This document shows positions 1 to 8,206 of a DNA stretch of 64,000 bases, one piece after another. Below the pieces are notes generated by a model. That model was given only the letters and a program-made list of their open reading frames with translations, ran no database searches and was not told where the DNA came from. The position numbers were made by a program, and so were the translations under genes. The stretch's first letter is position 1. Each line of letters begins with the position of its first letter. Where the stretch lies: assembly GCA_022548915.1 (NCBI GenBank), contig JAKZES010000016.1, positions 34,502 to 98,501 on the forward strand. The letters run 5' to 3'. The stretch comes from Verrucomicrobiaceae bacterium E54 (lineage in GTDB: Bacteria > Verrucomicrobiota > Verrucomicrobiia > Verrucomicrobiales > Akkermansiaceae).

Positions 1-958
1 GGGCGAGAGCCCCGGTGATTTCCGGCAGCGGATCCATGCCCTCGTCGAGCTGGGTCTGGTGGTAGGTTGAGATCCCCTCGGCCAGGCCGGACAGGTCGGA
101 CGCGAGCGCCGCCTCGCGCGCGATGGCACCGGAGCGGGCGATGCCGTCGTAGTCGCGCGGCAGGTCGACGACGCCCGGCGTGTCGTGCATCTTCCCGGTC
201 CAGAGGATCGCCAGGCGGCCCTTGAGAAAGTCGCCGCTCTGCTTGAAATCGAGGACGGGGGTCTGACCCGAGCGCCACACGCAGAGGCCGGTCTCGCGGA
301 TCACCGCGGGATCCTGCCATCCGACGCCGAGTTCGATCTCCGACTCGATCCCGCAGCGGCCGTTGAGCAGCGCCCAGGCTCCGCTGCCTCCCAGTCCCGC
401 CTGCCTTTCGTAGGGCCATTCGCGGAGCGAGACGAGCGGTGAGATCGCGCAGTTGACCACGAAGGCCCCGTCGCGGGCGAAGCGCGGAACGTCGAGCCAA
501 CCGCCGGCAAAATCGACGCGAAGCGGTGCCTCGGTCGGGGCCTGGACCCAGCGCACGATGGACGAGGTCGAGACCGGCGCGAAGCGCGGCGGTGTCTTCG
601 GCAGGACGACGTAGCGGGCGCCGACTTGGTCACACAGGTCGCGCTTGAGTTGGCCGTACTGGTCATCCTCGGTGACGGCGAGGATGTCGGGCTGGATCCG
701 CAGGAAGTGGTCCTTGAAGTCGAGCCCTTCCTCGTGGCTGTCGCCGATCACGACCGCATCCACGACCCGCATGCCCTCGAGCAGCGCCTTCTTGTGCTCG
801 TCGGGAATGGACGGCTTGCGGCGCTTGTGGATCCACAGCACCTCCTCGGAAGCGAAGGACACCGTCAGGTGATCCCCGAGCGCACGAGCCTCCTCGAAGA
901 ACTGGAGGTGGCCGCCGTGAACGATGTCGTAGCAGCCGCTGACAAAAACTTTGGTCAT
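1..958 (-). CDS. Cytidylyltransferase / GHMP sugar kinase fusion (3' part outside window)
   Basis: The frame is open from an ATG at 958 to the window edge, so about 319 N-terminal residues are visible. Residues 1-130 form a nucleotidyltransferase of the glycerol-3-phosphate cytidylyltransferase/HldE-C type, with the signature HGGH at about residues 14-17 after the start MTKVFVSGCYDIV. From about residue 150 a GHMP kinase begins (PLRVDFAGGW), with the ATP-binding glycine motif GLGGSGA and a GWQDP stretch as in D-glycero-D-manno-heptose-7-phosphate kinases (HddA). Such a fusion could phosphorylate a sugar and activate it with a nucleotide. The substrate cannot be read from the sequence; heptose or fucose are both reasonable given gmd and fcl next door. 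It is the downstream member of the nucleotide-sugar operon. Confidence 0.85.
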   Translation of the reverse strand, partial: MTKVFVSGCYDIVHGGHLQFFEEARALGDHLTVSFASEEVLWIHKRRKPSIPDEHKKALLEGMRVVDAVVIGDSHEEGLDFKDHFLRIQPDILAVTEDDQYGQLKRDLCDQVGARYVVLPKTPPRFAPVSTSSIVRWVQAPTEAPLRVDFAGGWLDVPRFARDGAFVVNCAISPLVSLREWPYERQAGLGGSGAWALLNGRCGIESEIELGVGWQDPAVIRETGLCVWRSGQTPVLDFKQSGDFLKGRLAILWTGKMHDTPGVVDLPRDYDGIARSGAIAREAALASDLSGLAEGISTYHQTQLDEGMDPLPEITGALA

Positions 959-960
959 GG

Positions 961-1421
961 TCGGGAAGCGGGAAGCGGGAAGAGGCAAGCGATCATTGCT
1001 TCGAGCCCAGATGACGAATGAATGCAGTCAATTTGCGGGCGACCTTATCCGCCTGCTCCAGGAGTTGATCAGTGTCCGTTGGTGCGATGAGCTGCATCTT
1101 CTCGAAGCTCAATGCCATCGACGCCAGCTCAGCTGTCGAGCGCCGGGCGATGTTCAGGAACTGGATGAACTCCTTGTCGTGGTGGCTCGCCGAACCCTCT
1201 GCGATGTTGTTGGAAGGCGAGAGCCCAGCTCCACGAAGTTGTTCGGCATATCGATAAAAACGCCGCTCTTCGAGCTTGGCCGCCACCTCGTGAAACACCA
1301 CCGCCAGACCTGAAGCATCCTGCCACACTTCGAGATCCTGGAATCGGAAATGAGGGCGAGACATCGTTTTGGGAGGCTTTTGTCGTACTACGCTTGCCGC
1401 CTACCGCATTCCTCTTCCCGA
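961..1421. mobile_element. Inverted-repeat-bounded four-helix-bundle cassette 1
   Basis: A 31-bp imperfect inverted repeat (961-991 against 1391-1421, 25 of 31 positions matching) encloses the four-helix-bundle gene. The left arm is purine-rich and begins TCGGGAAG and ends GGCAAGCG. The cassette fills the gap between gmd and the kinase fusion with 2 bp to spare on each side: the downstream ATG lies at 956-958 and the gmd stop at 1424-1426. This resembles the intervening sequences of some 23S rRNA genes, which also encode a four-helix-bundle protein between complementary arms. Calling it mobile is inference; no transposase is present. Confidence 0.55.
993..1364 (-). CDS. Four-helix-bundle (S23/IVS-type) protein
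   Basis: The 123-residue product has the hallmarks of the 23S-rRNA intervening-sequence protein family (TIGR02436): start RFQDLEVWQDA, central NNIAEGS at about residues 52-58, and EFIQFLNIARRSTAEL. Members fold as a four-helix bundle; the related bAvd protein is a reverse-transcriptase accessory factor in diversity-generating retroelements, but no reverse transcriptase is seen here. The molecular role of stand-alone members is unknown. It is codirectional with the flanking sugar genes and enclosed by the 961-1421 inverted repeat. A second, divergent copy lies at 2574-2918. Confidence 0.9.
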   Translation of the reverse strand: MSRPHFRFQDLEVWQDASGLAVVFHEVAAKLEERRFYRYAEQLRGAGLSPSNNIAEGSASHHDKEFIQFLNIARRSTAELASMALSFEKMQLIAPTDTDQLLEQADKVARKLTAFIRHLGSKQ

Positions 1422-1423
1422 TC

Positions 1424-2539
1424 TTACTCCTTGGCGACCGAGACGTGGTGGCCGTGGGCCTTGAGAAGGGCGTGGCGACGGGCAACCTCGAGGTCGGAGG
1501 CCACCATCTCGGCACACATTTCCTCGACGGTGATCTCCGGCACCCAGCCGAGCCTTTCCTTGGCCTTGGTCGGGTCGCCGAGGAGCGTTTCCACCTCGGC
1601 GGGACGGAAGTAGCGGGGATCGACCTTCACGATCACATCCCCGACCTTCACGCCGGGGGCATGGTCGCCCTCGACGGCGGTCACCGTGGCAATCTCGTCG
1701 AGGCCTTCGCCGGAGAACTCGAGGGAGATCCCGGCGTGCATTGCCGAGAGCCGCACGAAGTCGCGCACCGAGATCTGCTTGCCGGTGGCAATGACGAAGT
1801 CCTCGGCTTCGTCCTGCTGGAGCATCATCCATTGCATCCGGACGTAGTCCCTGGCGTGACCCCAGTCGCGAAGCGCGTCCATGTTGCCGAGGTAGAGGCA
1901 CTGCTCCAGGCCCTGGGCGATGTTGGCGATGGCGCGGGTGATCTTGCGGGTGACGAAGGTCTCGCCGCGGCGGGGCGACTCGTGGTTGAAGAGGATGCCG
2001 TTGCAGGCGTAGATGCCGTAGGCCTCCCGGTAGTTCACCGTGATCCAGTAGGCATACATCTTCGCCACCGCGTAGGGCGAGCGGGGATGGAAGGGTGTGG
2101 TCTCCGTCTGGGGAATTTCCTGGACGAGCCCGTAGAGCTCGGAGGTCGAGGCCTGATAGAAGCGTGTCGTCTTCTCCATCCCGAGAAAGCGGATGGCTTC
2201 GAGCAGGCGCAGCGCCCCGAGCGCATCGACATCCGCCGTGTATTCGGGCGACTCGAAGGACACGGCGACGTGCGACTGGGCGCCGAGATTGTAAACCTCG
2301 TCCGGCTGAACTTCGCTGAGGATGCGCGTCAGGTTCGAGCTGTCGGTCAGGTCGCCGTAGTGCAGCCGGAAACGGGCGTGCTCGACGTGCGGATCCTCAT
2401 AGATGTGGTCGACCCGCTCGGTGTTGAACAGGGAAGCCCGGCGCTTGATGCCGTGGACCTCGTAACCTTTCTCGAGAAGAAACTCGGCGAGATAGGATCC
2501 GTCCTGGCCGGTGATGCCGGTGATGAGGGCTTTTTTCAT
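1424..2539 (-). CDS. gmd: GDP-mannose 4,6-dehydratase
   Basis: This 371-residue extended short-chain dehydrogenase converts GDP-D-mannose to GDP-4-keto-6-deoxy-mannose, the first step to GDP-L-fucose. The NADP-binding motif [10 protein letters not shown] is at residues 8-17, the catalytic STSE at 131-134 and the YxxxK pair at Tyr156/Lys160. [19 protein letters not shown] is the classic GMD signature. The length is normal. The next enzyme of the pathway (fcl) is encoded immediately upstream, separated only by a four-helix-bundle cassette, which supports a single polycistronic unit. Confidence 0.96.
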   Translation of the reverse strand: MKKALITGITGQDGSYLAEFLLEKGYEVHGIKRRASLFNTERVDHIYEDPHVEHARFRLHYGDLTDSSNLTRILSEVQPDEVYNLGAQSHVAVSFESPEYTADVDALGALRLLEAIRFLGMEKTTRFYQASTSELYGLVQEIPQTETTPFHPRSPYAVAKMYAYWITVNYREAYGIYACNGILFNHESPRRGETFVTRKITRAIANIAQGLEQCLYLGNMDALRDWGHARDYVRMQWMMLQQDEAEDFVIATGKQISVRDFVRLSAMHAGISLEFSGEGLDEIATVTAVEGDHAPGVKVGDVIVKVDPRYFRPAEVETLLGDPTKAKERLGWVPEITVEEMCAEMVASDLEVARRHALLKAHGHHVSVAKE

Positions 2540-2542
2540 GTT

Positions 2543-2946
2543 GAGCAGAGAGGGATGAGCTGAGAGCAGAGAGTTAGAGAAGTGTTTTGCGGAAGCCGGT
2601 GATCATTCGGCTGATCTCGTCCAGTTCTGCCAAATGGGCTTCGACTTCGGCAATCGAACCCTCGCCGTCGACAAGCATCAAGATGTTTGCTGTTTCAAAG
2701 ACAGAGCGTCTGGCAAAGTTGAGAAACTGGGCAAGCTCCGCTTTTGAAAAGCTACCGGAGCCTTCGGCGATGTTGTTCGTGATACTGAGAACTGCAGCCC
2801 GAAGCTGCTCGGCCCAGCGGAACTTCCGTCGATTTTCAAGCTGATCTGCCAACTCAAACAATGGACGGCTGATGGCCGCAGCACGCTGCCAGATTTCAAG
2901 CTCCTCAAACCGGAACATCTGTCTCTGTGCTCCTGACTCTTTGCTC
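2543..2946. mobile_element. Inverted-repeat-bounded four-helix-bundle cassette 2
   Basis: The second four-helix-bundle gene is also bracketed by purine-rich/pyrimidine-rich inverted arms: 2543-2560 pairs with 2929-2946 (14 of 18 positions), and further weaker complementarity extends inward. The arms have a different sequence from those of cassette 1. The insert fills the space between the fcl stop (2952) and the gmd start (2539). The arm match is weaker than in cassette 1, so the boundary is approximate. Confidence 0.4.
2574..2918 (-). CDS. Four-helix-bundle (S23/IVS-type) protein
   Basis: The 114-residue product belongs to the same family as the protein at 993-1364: start [12 protein letters not shown], central NNIAEGSGS at about residues 53-61, and [15 protein letters not shown]. 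The two copies are clearly divergent in sequence, so this is not a recent local duplication. Function is unknown for stand-alone members. It sits between fcl and gmd in the same orientation inside an inverted-repeat-bounded gap. Confidence 0.9.
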   Translation of the reverse strand: MFRFEELEIWQRAAAISRPLFELADQLENRRKFRWAEQLRAAVLSITNNIAEGSGSFSKAELAQFLNFARRSVFETANILMLVDGEGSIAEVEAHLAELDEISRMITGFRKTLL

Positions 2947-2951
2947 CTCGC

Positions 2952-3890
2952 TCACAACCGCGCCACTCCGGCTTCAAGCGAGGCGAGGAAGTCCTGATAG
3001 GCATCGGCGAGGCCTTCCTCCAGGCCGATCGCCGGCGACCAGCCGGTGGCCTTGATCCGGGACACGTCCATGAGCTTGCGCGGGGTGCCGTCGGGCTTCG
3101 ACGGATCGGTCTCGATCCGGCCTTCGTAGCCAACCGTTTTCGCCACCAGGGTGGCAAGCTCGAGAATGGTGACGTCCTCCCCCACCCCGACATTCACCCA
3201 ATCGGGCGGATCTTCAAGGGCGAGAAGATGGAAGCAGGCGGCGGCGAGGTCGTCGACATGCAGGAACTCGCGGCGCGGGGTGCCCGTGCCCCAGATCGTC
3301 ACGCGTTCCGCCCCGGACTCCTTCGCCTCGTGGAAGCGCCGGATCAGTGCCGGGATCACGTGCGAGTTCTCGGGGTGATAGTTGTCGCCGGGGCCGTAGA
3401 GGTTGGTCGGCATCGCCGAGTGATACACCAGGCCGTGCTGGGCACGGTAGTGCTGGCAGAGCTTCAGTCCGGCGATCTTGGCGATGGCGTAGGCCTCGTT
3501 GGTGACCTCCAGCGGGCTCGTCAGCAGGCAGTCCTCGGGCATCGGCTGCGGCGCCAGCTTCGGATAGATGCAGGATGAGCCGAGAAAGAGCACCCGCCCG
3601 ACACCGGCCCGCCGGCAGCCTTCGACGCAGTTCGAGGCGATGGCCAGGTTCTCGTAGATGAAGTCGGCGGGATAGGTCGAGTTGGCGTGGATGCCCCCGA
3701 CCTTGGCCGCGGCGATGATGACGACGTCCGGCTTCTCCCCGGCGAGGAAGCCGAAAGTCTCGGACTGGTTGCAAAGATCGACCCGGTCGCGGCCCGCGGT
3801 GACCAACTCGAAGCCACCGCGCTTCCCGGCCTCGCGAACCAGCGCGGAGCCGACCATGCCGCGGTGTCCGGCGATGAAGAGTTTTTTCAT
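2952..3890 (-). CDS. fcl: GDP-L-fucose synthase
   Basis: This epimerase/reductase turns GDP-4-keto-6-deoxymannose into GDP-L-fucose with NADPH. From [16 protein letters not shown] (NADP motif at residues 8-14) the protein is 312 residues. The family signatures SSCIYPK (about 105-111) and Tyr134/Lys138 in NEAYAIAK are present, as is [13 protein letters not shown]. The frame is open ten codons further upstream, but those codons derive from a repeat arm (3899-3920), so the ATG at 3890 is chosen. It lies between the toxin-antitoxin cassette and the four-helix-bundle cassette 2. Confidence 0.95.
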   Translation of the reverse strand: MKKLFIAGHRGMVGSALVREAGKRGGFELVTAGRDRVDLCNQSETFGFLAGEKPDVVIIAAAKVGGIHANSTYPADFIYENLAIASNCVEGCRRAGVGRVLFLGSSCIYPKLAPQPMPEDCLLTSPLEVTNEAYAIAKIAGLKLCQHYRAQHGLVYHSAMPTNLYGPGDNYHPENSHVIPALIRRFHEAKESGAERVTIWGTGTPRREFLHVDDLAAACFHLLALEDPPDWVNVGVGEDVTILELATLVAKTVGYEGRIETDPSKPDGTPRKLMDVSRIKATGWSPAIGLEEGLADAYQDFLASLEAGVARL

Positions 3891-3953
3891 GGGGATGGGG
3901 AGCGCGGCTTTCCAAGCCACAGTCTTGGGGCCCGGCGGCCGCGCCCGGCGGGA

Positions 3954-4274
3954 TCAAGCGAAGTTGATATTACCAGTGATTCCGTCTTCTCCGGCGATCC
4001 TGAGAAGCCGCAGCAAATGTCCTTGCTCGGCCACGGAGCTTCGCCGTCGAATCAAGATGATCAAGCCCGCGTGCTCACGGTTTTCGGCCTCCCGGATGAA
4101 ATCATCGCGGTTGCAGGTGATCAGAACACGCCCGGTTCGAATGGCATGGTCGAGGACCGCAGAATCCGGGGCGTCCATCGGCAACTCATCCTTGAGTTGG
4201 CCGACCTCGTGGCCGTGTCGTTCAAGCGCCTCGGCAATCTGCCGAGGCACGTCATGATCCAGAAAGATCCTCAA
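3954..4274 (-). CDS. DUF5615 PIN-like putative toxin
   Basis: The 106-residue product matches the DUF5615 (Mut7-C/PIN-like) family: MRIFLDHDVP at the start, an ITCNRDDF segment around residues 53-60, and AGLIILIRRRS. The conserved acidic residues of the PIN-like fold (Asp6, Asp8, the Asp pair near 57-58) are present, so ribonuclease activity is plausible. The start is TTG overlapping the stop of the upstream DUF433 gene (TTGA), which indicates translational coupling. DUF433/DUF5615 pairs are a recognised toxin-antitoxin arrangement. Confidence 0.85.
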   Translation of the reverse strand: MRIFLDHDVPRQIAEALERHGHEVGQLKDELPMDAPDSAVLDHAIRTGRVLITCNRDDFIREAENREHAGLIILIRRRSSVAEQGHLLRLLRIAGEDGITGNINFA

Positions 4275-4531
4275 GAATCCCGGGTTTCGATGGATTCCAA
4301 GGCGAGCTTCTCGATTTCCTCACGATGGTCCTCGTAGAATGCAAGACATTCGTAGATCCGGGACAGGGTGAGATCGTCGAATCGACCCGCGATTTCCTCC
4401 ACCGAATTTCCAAGCAGGTGATACGCCACCACGTCGTGGACGGCGATACGGGTGCCTTCCACACGGGGATGCCCTCCGCGCACACCGGGAGTGCGGACGA
4501 TGTAGCGATAAGTGGGCGCGGTTCCCTTCAC
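4271..4531 (-). CDS. DUF433 antitoxin
   Basis: This small helix-turn-helix DUF433 protein contains VRGGHPRVEGTRIAVHDVV followed by a SVEEIAGRFDDLTLSRIYECLAFY-type recognition region. It is the usual partner of DUF5615 proteins and probably both neutralises the toxin and represses the operon. I take GTG at 4531 (86 residues); a TTG at 4567 would add 12 residues unlike the family. No ATG start exists in the frame. Confidence 0.85.
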   Translation of the reverse strand: MKGTAPTYRYIVRTPGVRGGHPRVEGTRIAVHDVVAYHLLGNSVEEIAGRFDDLTLSRIYECLAFYEDHREEIEKLALESIETRDS

Positions 4532-4619
4532 AGTCGAGAATTGTAGTCGAAGGTCGGTTCTTATCAAGACAGCAACGGCGGCAGTCGGCGATGGCGGCTT
4601 GCAAAGCCGCGCTCCATAT

Positions 4620-5933
4620 TCACGCCTTGACCACCCGGTCTTCGGCGGTCGTCACCGCGGCCATGGCGTTGCGGGTGTCGACGATCAGGTCGGACCAGGC
4701 GGCGAGCTCGTCGAGCTTGAAGGCCCGGTGGTGGGTGGCGATGACCACGCAATCGAAGGCCCGGACCGTCGCTTCCGACCATTCGATCGATTCCACGCCG
4801 GCCCAGTCCATGTGCTCGCGGGTAGGACCCACGACCGGCACGTGGGGATCGAAGTAGGCCACCTCCGCACCGAGGTTTTTGAAGCCATCCAACAGGTGGA
4901 AGGTCGGCGACTCGCGCATGTCATCGACATCCGGCTTGTAGGCGAGGCCCATCAGCAGGATGCGGCTGCCCTTGACCGCCTTGCCGCGGGTGTTGAGCGC
5001 CTCCATCGTACGATGGATGACGTAGTCGGGCATGCCGCGGTTGATCTCCCCGGCCAGCTCGATGAAGCGGGTGTGGACCCCGTACTCGCGGGCCTTCCAG
5101 GTCAGGTAGAAGGGATCGATCGGAATGCAGTGTCCGCCAAGGCCCGGCCCCGGATAGAAGGGCTTGAAGCCGAAGGGCTTGGTCGAGGCCGCCCGGATGA
5201 CCTCCCAGATGTCGATGCCCATGCGGTCGGCGGCGACCTTGAGCTCGTTGACCAGGCCGATGTTGACCGCGCGGTAGATGTTCTCGAGCAGCTTGGTCAG
5301 CTCGGCCACCTTGCATGAGCTGACGGGCACGACCTCGTCGAAGACCGCGGCGTAAAGGGCCACGCCCGCCTCCAGGCAGGCCGGCGTGACGCCGCCGACG
5401 ACCTTGGGGATGTTCGTCGCCGCGTAGTCCGGGTTCCCGGGGTCCTCCCTTTCGGGCGAATAGACCACATGCACGTCGACCCCCACCTTGAAGCCGGCGG
5501 CTTCGATCCGCGTGACCAGTTCCTCGTCGGTGGTGCCCGGATAGGTGGTGCTTTCGAGGCTGACCACCTGGCCGGCCCGCAGGCCCGGCACGATGGCCTC
5601 GATGGTGCGGATGACGTAGCTGAGGTCGGGTTCGAAGTGCTCGTCGAGGGGGGTGGGAACGCAGAGGATGAGGGCGTCGCATTCGCCGACGCGGGAGAAG
5701 TCGGTGGTGGCATCCAGCGTTCCCGCCGCCTTTGCCGCCGAGACCTGCTCGTCGGGGATGTGCTTGATGTAGGTCCGGCCGTCGAGCAGCGCCTCGGGCT
5801 TGGCGGGATCGATGTCGAAGCCGACCGCCCGGTAGCCGGCGCGCGCGTAGGCCAGCAGCAGCGGGAGGCCGACGTAGCCCAGGCCCACCACGCCGATGAC
5901 GGCGTCTTTTGACAACTTGTGGTTGCTGCTCAT
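4620..5933 (-). CDS. UDP-N-acetylglucosamine 6-dehydrogenase-type nucleotide-sugar dehydrogenase
   Basis: This 437-residue NAD-dependent dehydrogenase oxidises the C6 hydroxyl of a UDP-sugar to the carboxylate. The Rossmann motif GVVGLGYVG is near residues 14-22, the catalytic cysteine is Cys269 in [18 protein letters not shown], and Lys214 and Asn218 lie in [10 protein letters not shown]. The [11 protein letters not shown] form is typical of the WbpA/TviB branch (UDP-GlcNAc or UDP-GalNAc) more than of plain UDP-glucose dehydrogenases. However, the adjacent decarboxylase needs UDP-glucuronate, so UDP-glucose cannot be excluded. The ATG at 5933 is chosen because upstream in-frame sequence is not protein-like. 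Confidence 0.9.
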   Translation of the reverse strand: MSSNHKLSKDAVIGVVGLGYVGLPLLLAYARAGYRAVGFDIDPAKPEALLDGRTYIKHIPDEQVSAAKAAGTLDATTDFSRVGECDALILCVPTPLDEHFEPDLSYVIRTIEAIVPGLRAGQVVSLESTTYPGTTDEELVTRIEAAGFKVGVDVHVVYSPEREDPGNPDYAATNIPKVVGGVTPACLEAGVALYAAVFDEVVPVSSCKVAELTKLLENIYRAVNIGLVNELKVAADRMGIDIWEVIRAASTKPFGFKPFYPGPGLGGHCIPIDPFYLTWKAREYGVHTRFIELAGEINRGMPDYVIHRTMEALNTRGKAVKGSRILLMGLAYKPDVDDMRESPTFHLLDGFKNLGAEVAYFDPHVPVVGPTREHMDWAGVESIEWSEATVRAFDCVVIATHHRAFKLDELAAWSDLIVDTRNAMAAVTTAEDRVVKA

Positions 5934-5958
5934 GAAGTGTTTCCGGAAAAGAGAGGAC

Positions 5959-6927
5959 TCAGGCGGGGGCGAGTTCGCCCTTGAAGTAATCGATCGTCCG
6001 GCGGATGCCGTCGTCAAAGGCCACCCGGGGCTCCCATTCGAGCACTTCCCGGGCACGGGAAATGTCCGGTTGGCGGACCTTCGGATCGTCCGGCGGCAGC
6101 GGCCGGTCCTCGACGGTGAGCTCGACGCCGGAGATCCGGGCGATCGCCTCGGCAAACGCGCGGATGCTCATCTCGTTGGAGTTGCCGCAGTTCACCGGTT
6201 CGTGGAAATTGCTCCGGGCCAGGCGCCAGATTCCATCGACCAGATCGCTCACATAGCAGAACGAGCGGGTCTGGCTTCCGTCGCCGAAAATCGTCATCGG
6301 CTCCCCGCGAAGGGCCTGACCGATGAAGGCAGGCACCACGCGCCCGTCGTCGAGGCGCATGCGCGGACCGTAGGTGTTGAAGATCCTGACGATCTTCGTA
6401 TCGAGCTTGTGAACGCGGCGATACGCCATCGTGACCGCCTCGGCGTAGCGCTTGGCCTCGTCGTAGCAGGAGCGCACGCCGATCGGGTTGACGTTGCCCC
6501 AGTAGGATTCCGGCTGGGGATGCACCTCGGGGTCTCCGTAGACTTCCGAGGTGGAGGCCAGCAGGAAGGTGGCGCCGTGTTCCTTCGCAAGATCCAGCGC
6601 GTGGTGGGAGGCGTAGGATCCCGCCTTGAGCGTCTCGATGGGGATCCCGACGTAGTCGATCGGACTCGCCGGCGAGGCCATGTGGAACACGAGATCCACC
6701 TTGCCCTCGATCGCGTAGGGCTCCGACACATCCTGCTCGATGAATCGAAAACCGGGGTTCCCTTCGAGGTGGCTCAGGTTGCCGGCCTTGCCGGTGACGA
6801 AGTTGTCGAGGGCCACCACCTTGAGGCCGTCGGCCAGCAGGCGGTCCACCAGGTGCGAGCCCACGAACCCGGCTCCACCGGTCACGACCGCGGTCCGGCC
6901 ACGGAATTCCGAAACGTCCTGGATCAT
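5959..6927 (-). CDS. UDP-glucuronate decarboxylase (UDP-xylose synthase)
   Basis: This 322-residue extended SDR protein converts UDP-glucuronate to UDP-xylose using bound [12 protein letters not shown] is at residues 17-25, STSEVYGDP (126-132) carries the Thr/Ser-Glu pair, and Tyr155/Lys159 lie in the UXS signature [21 protein letters not shown] follows. It is the first enzyme gene after the regulatory pair, about 140 bp downstream of the 7069-7090 palindrome, and is followed at 25 bp by the dehydrogenase gene. Confidence 0.93.
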   Translation of the reverse strand: MIQDVSEFRGRTAVVTGGAGFVGSHLVDRLLADGLKVVALDNFVTGKAGNLSHLEGNPGFRFIEQDVSEPYAIEGKVDLVFHMASPASPIDYVGIPIETLKAGSYASHHALDLAKEHGATFLLASTSEVYGDPEVHPQPESYWGNVNPIGVRSCYDEAKRYAEAVTMAYRRVHKLDTKIVRIFNTYGPRMRLDDGRVVPAFIGQALRGEPMTIFGDGSQTRSFCYVSDLVDGIWRLARSNFHEPVNCGNSNEMSIRAFAEAIARISGVELTVEDRPLPPDDPKVRQPDISRAREVLEWEPRVAFDDGIRRTIDYFKGELAPA

Positions 6928-7068
6928 GGTTCAGCGGGCTTCCGGACACGCTGCCGCCCTTGGTCGATTGCCCGAAATCGGACAAAACCGGAGGGGTGGG
7001 GTCGGGAAGCTGGGAAATTGCCGGCCAGCGGTGGCGGCAACGGGTCCATGCATGGCGGATTGAGTGAA

Positions 7069-7090
7069 TTGTTCAATCCAAAATGAACAA
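7069..7090. promoter_or_regulatory. Palindromic operator candidate ahead of the polysaccharide operon
   Basis: Perfect 7-bp arms TTGTTCA and TGAACAA are separated by 8 bp. The core GTTCAATCCAAAATGAAC (7071-7088) differs at one of 18 bases from the site at 8207-8224 ahead of the GbsR-like gene. The position, about 140 bp upstream of the decarboxylase start in a 188-bp gap, fits an operator for that regulator. The regulator-site link is inference. Confidence 0.6.
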
Positions 7091-7115
7091 ATTAGGGGGA
7101 TCCTTGTTTTCCTCT

Positions 7116-7667
7116 TCAGGGCAAGGGCTTTCGGGGCAGCAGCAGACTGAAGAGATCGACCTCGACCACGTGGGGTTCGCCGAGAAACTCCAGCAGCACC
7201 TTGACCCGCTCGCGGCCGGGCAGCACCGCCACCACCTCGCCCCGGAATCCCCCGAGCGGCCCACTGGCGATCTCGATCTCCTCCCCCGCCTCGATCCGCG
7301 GGGCCACCGTCAGGGTTTCCTCCTCGCCCGACTCTTCGGCGTGGCGGGCGACCTCGGCCCGGAGGACCTCAATGAACTCCTCGGGCACCGGCGGCACCTC
7401 GGTGCCAAATCGCACCAGGCCCCGCACCGCCTGCGAGTAGATCACCATGCGCTCCATCTCGCTCAGATCGAAGCGCGCCATGATGTAGCCGGGGAACAGG
7501 GCCTCGATCCACCAGACCTTGCCGCGGCGCGTTGCCTTGCGGTAGCGCAGACGGGGGCAGAAGACCTCGACGCCCTCCAGATCGCGCAGGTGCCGGGCGG
7601 CGACATGCTCGCGCTTCGGCTGCGTCTTCACGCAGTACCACAGCGGCTCACTGGCGCCGGAAGTCAT
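7116..7667 (-). CDS. NusG/RfaH-family specialised transcription elongation factor
   Basis: The 183-residue product has an N-terminal NGN domain (WYCVKTQPKREHVAARHL, then a FPGYIMARFDL stretch at about 70-80) and a C-terminal KOW domain (EEIEIASGPLGGFRGEV). The housekeeping NusG is normally beside rpl genes, so this is an operon-specific paralogue like RfaH, UpxY or LoaP that supports transcription through long polysaccharide operons. The start ATG at 7667 overlaps the stop of the upstream regulator gene (ATGA). The operon begins on its 3' side. Confidence 0.85.
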   Translation of the reverse strand: MTSGASEPLWYCVKTQPKREHVAARHLRDLEGVEVFCPRLRYRKATRRGKVWWIEALFPGYIMARFDLSEMERMVIYSQAVRGLVRFGTEVPPVPEEFIEVLRAEVARHAEESGEEETLTVAPRIEAGEEIEIASGPLGGFRGEVVAVLPGRERVKVLLEFLGEPHVVEVDLFSLLLPRKPLP

Positions 7668-8176
7668 TGACCGAGCACCTTTTGCATCAGCGGGAGCATC
7701 ATCCTCGCCCGCTTCATCCAACCTTCCAGCTTGGCCACCCGCTCGTCGTAGAACTCGCGCGATTCCCGGTCCTCCTCGGCGGCCACCGCCTCGAAAAGCC
7801 GGCCGACCTTGAGCTGGCCGCTCTCGAGGTGCGGCCGCACCTGCTCGCGAATGAAGCCACCGGCCAGGCGCTTGAGATCGACCGCCGCCTCGAAGTGCGC
7901 CCGGCGCATCCCCGGAACCTCGGCCTCCTTCACCGCTCCCAGCCCGCGCAGGGTCCGCAGGCCCTGACTGGCCGAGCCCTTGCTGATCCCGAGTCGCTGC
8001 ACAAGGTCGTCGAGCGAAAGCGGATCCCGGCTGATGAAGAGCAGGCCGTAGATCTCCCCCACCGATCCCGGCATGCCGAGCACGCGAACACCGTCCACGA
8101 AGAAGTCGACGATCTGGCGTTCCAGGTCGCTCAGTCCGGCAACCGGAACCGATCCGCTTTCCTCAAGCTCGGGCAT
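7664..8176 (-). CDS. GbsR/MarR-family transcriptional regulator
   Basis: The 170-residue winged-helix protein has a GbsR-type core: RQIVDFFVDGVRVLGMPGSVGEIYGLLF, then PLSLDDLVQRLGISKGSASQGLRTLRGLGAV with the recognition helix at about residues 65-80. I take ATG at 8176. A TTG at 8212 would put the coding start inside the 8207-8224 palindrome, whereas the ATG leaves that palindrome about 31 bp upstream, where an autoregulatory operator would be expected. It is translationally coupled to the NusG-like gene. Confidence 0.85.
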   Translation of the reverse strand: MPELEESGSVPVAGLSDLERQIVDFFVDGVRVLGMPGSVGEIYGLLFISRDPLSLDDLVQRLGISKGSASQGLRTLRGLGAVKEAEVPGMRRAHFEAAVDLKRLAGGFIREQVRPHLESGQLKVGRLFEAVAAEEDRESREFYDERVAKLEGWMKRARMMLPLMQKVLGQ

Positions 8177-8206
8177 GCTCGGTCGAATAGGGAGAATCCG
8201 AGGATC

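Larger units (their letters stand above)
3899..4615. mobile_element. Toxin-antitoxin cassette bounded by REP-like inverted repeats
   Basis: The DUF433/DUF5615 pair is enclosed by 22-bp inverted repeats at 3899-3920 and 4594-4615 that agree at 20 of 22 positions. Reading inward they begin GGAGCGCGGCTTT and each can form a small hairpin. The repeat resembles the terminal hairpins (GGAGTGGCGCTTT...) of the elements at 36009, 38925 and 47870. The left arm ends 8 bp before the fcl start codon and the right arm ends 4 bp before the stop codon of the dehydrogenase gene. Whether the unit moves as a whole is inference. Confidence 0.5.

Noticed and set aside
993..2918. Diversity-generating retroelement, suggested by Avd-related four-helix-bundle proteins
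   Set aside because: No reverse transcriptase and no template/variable repeat pair was seen in the window.
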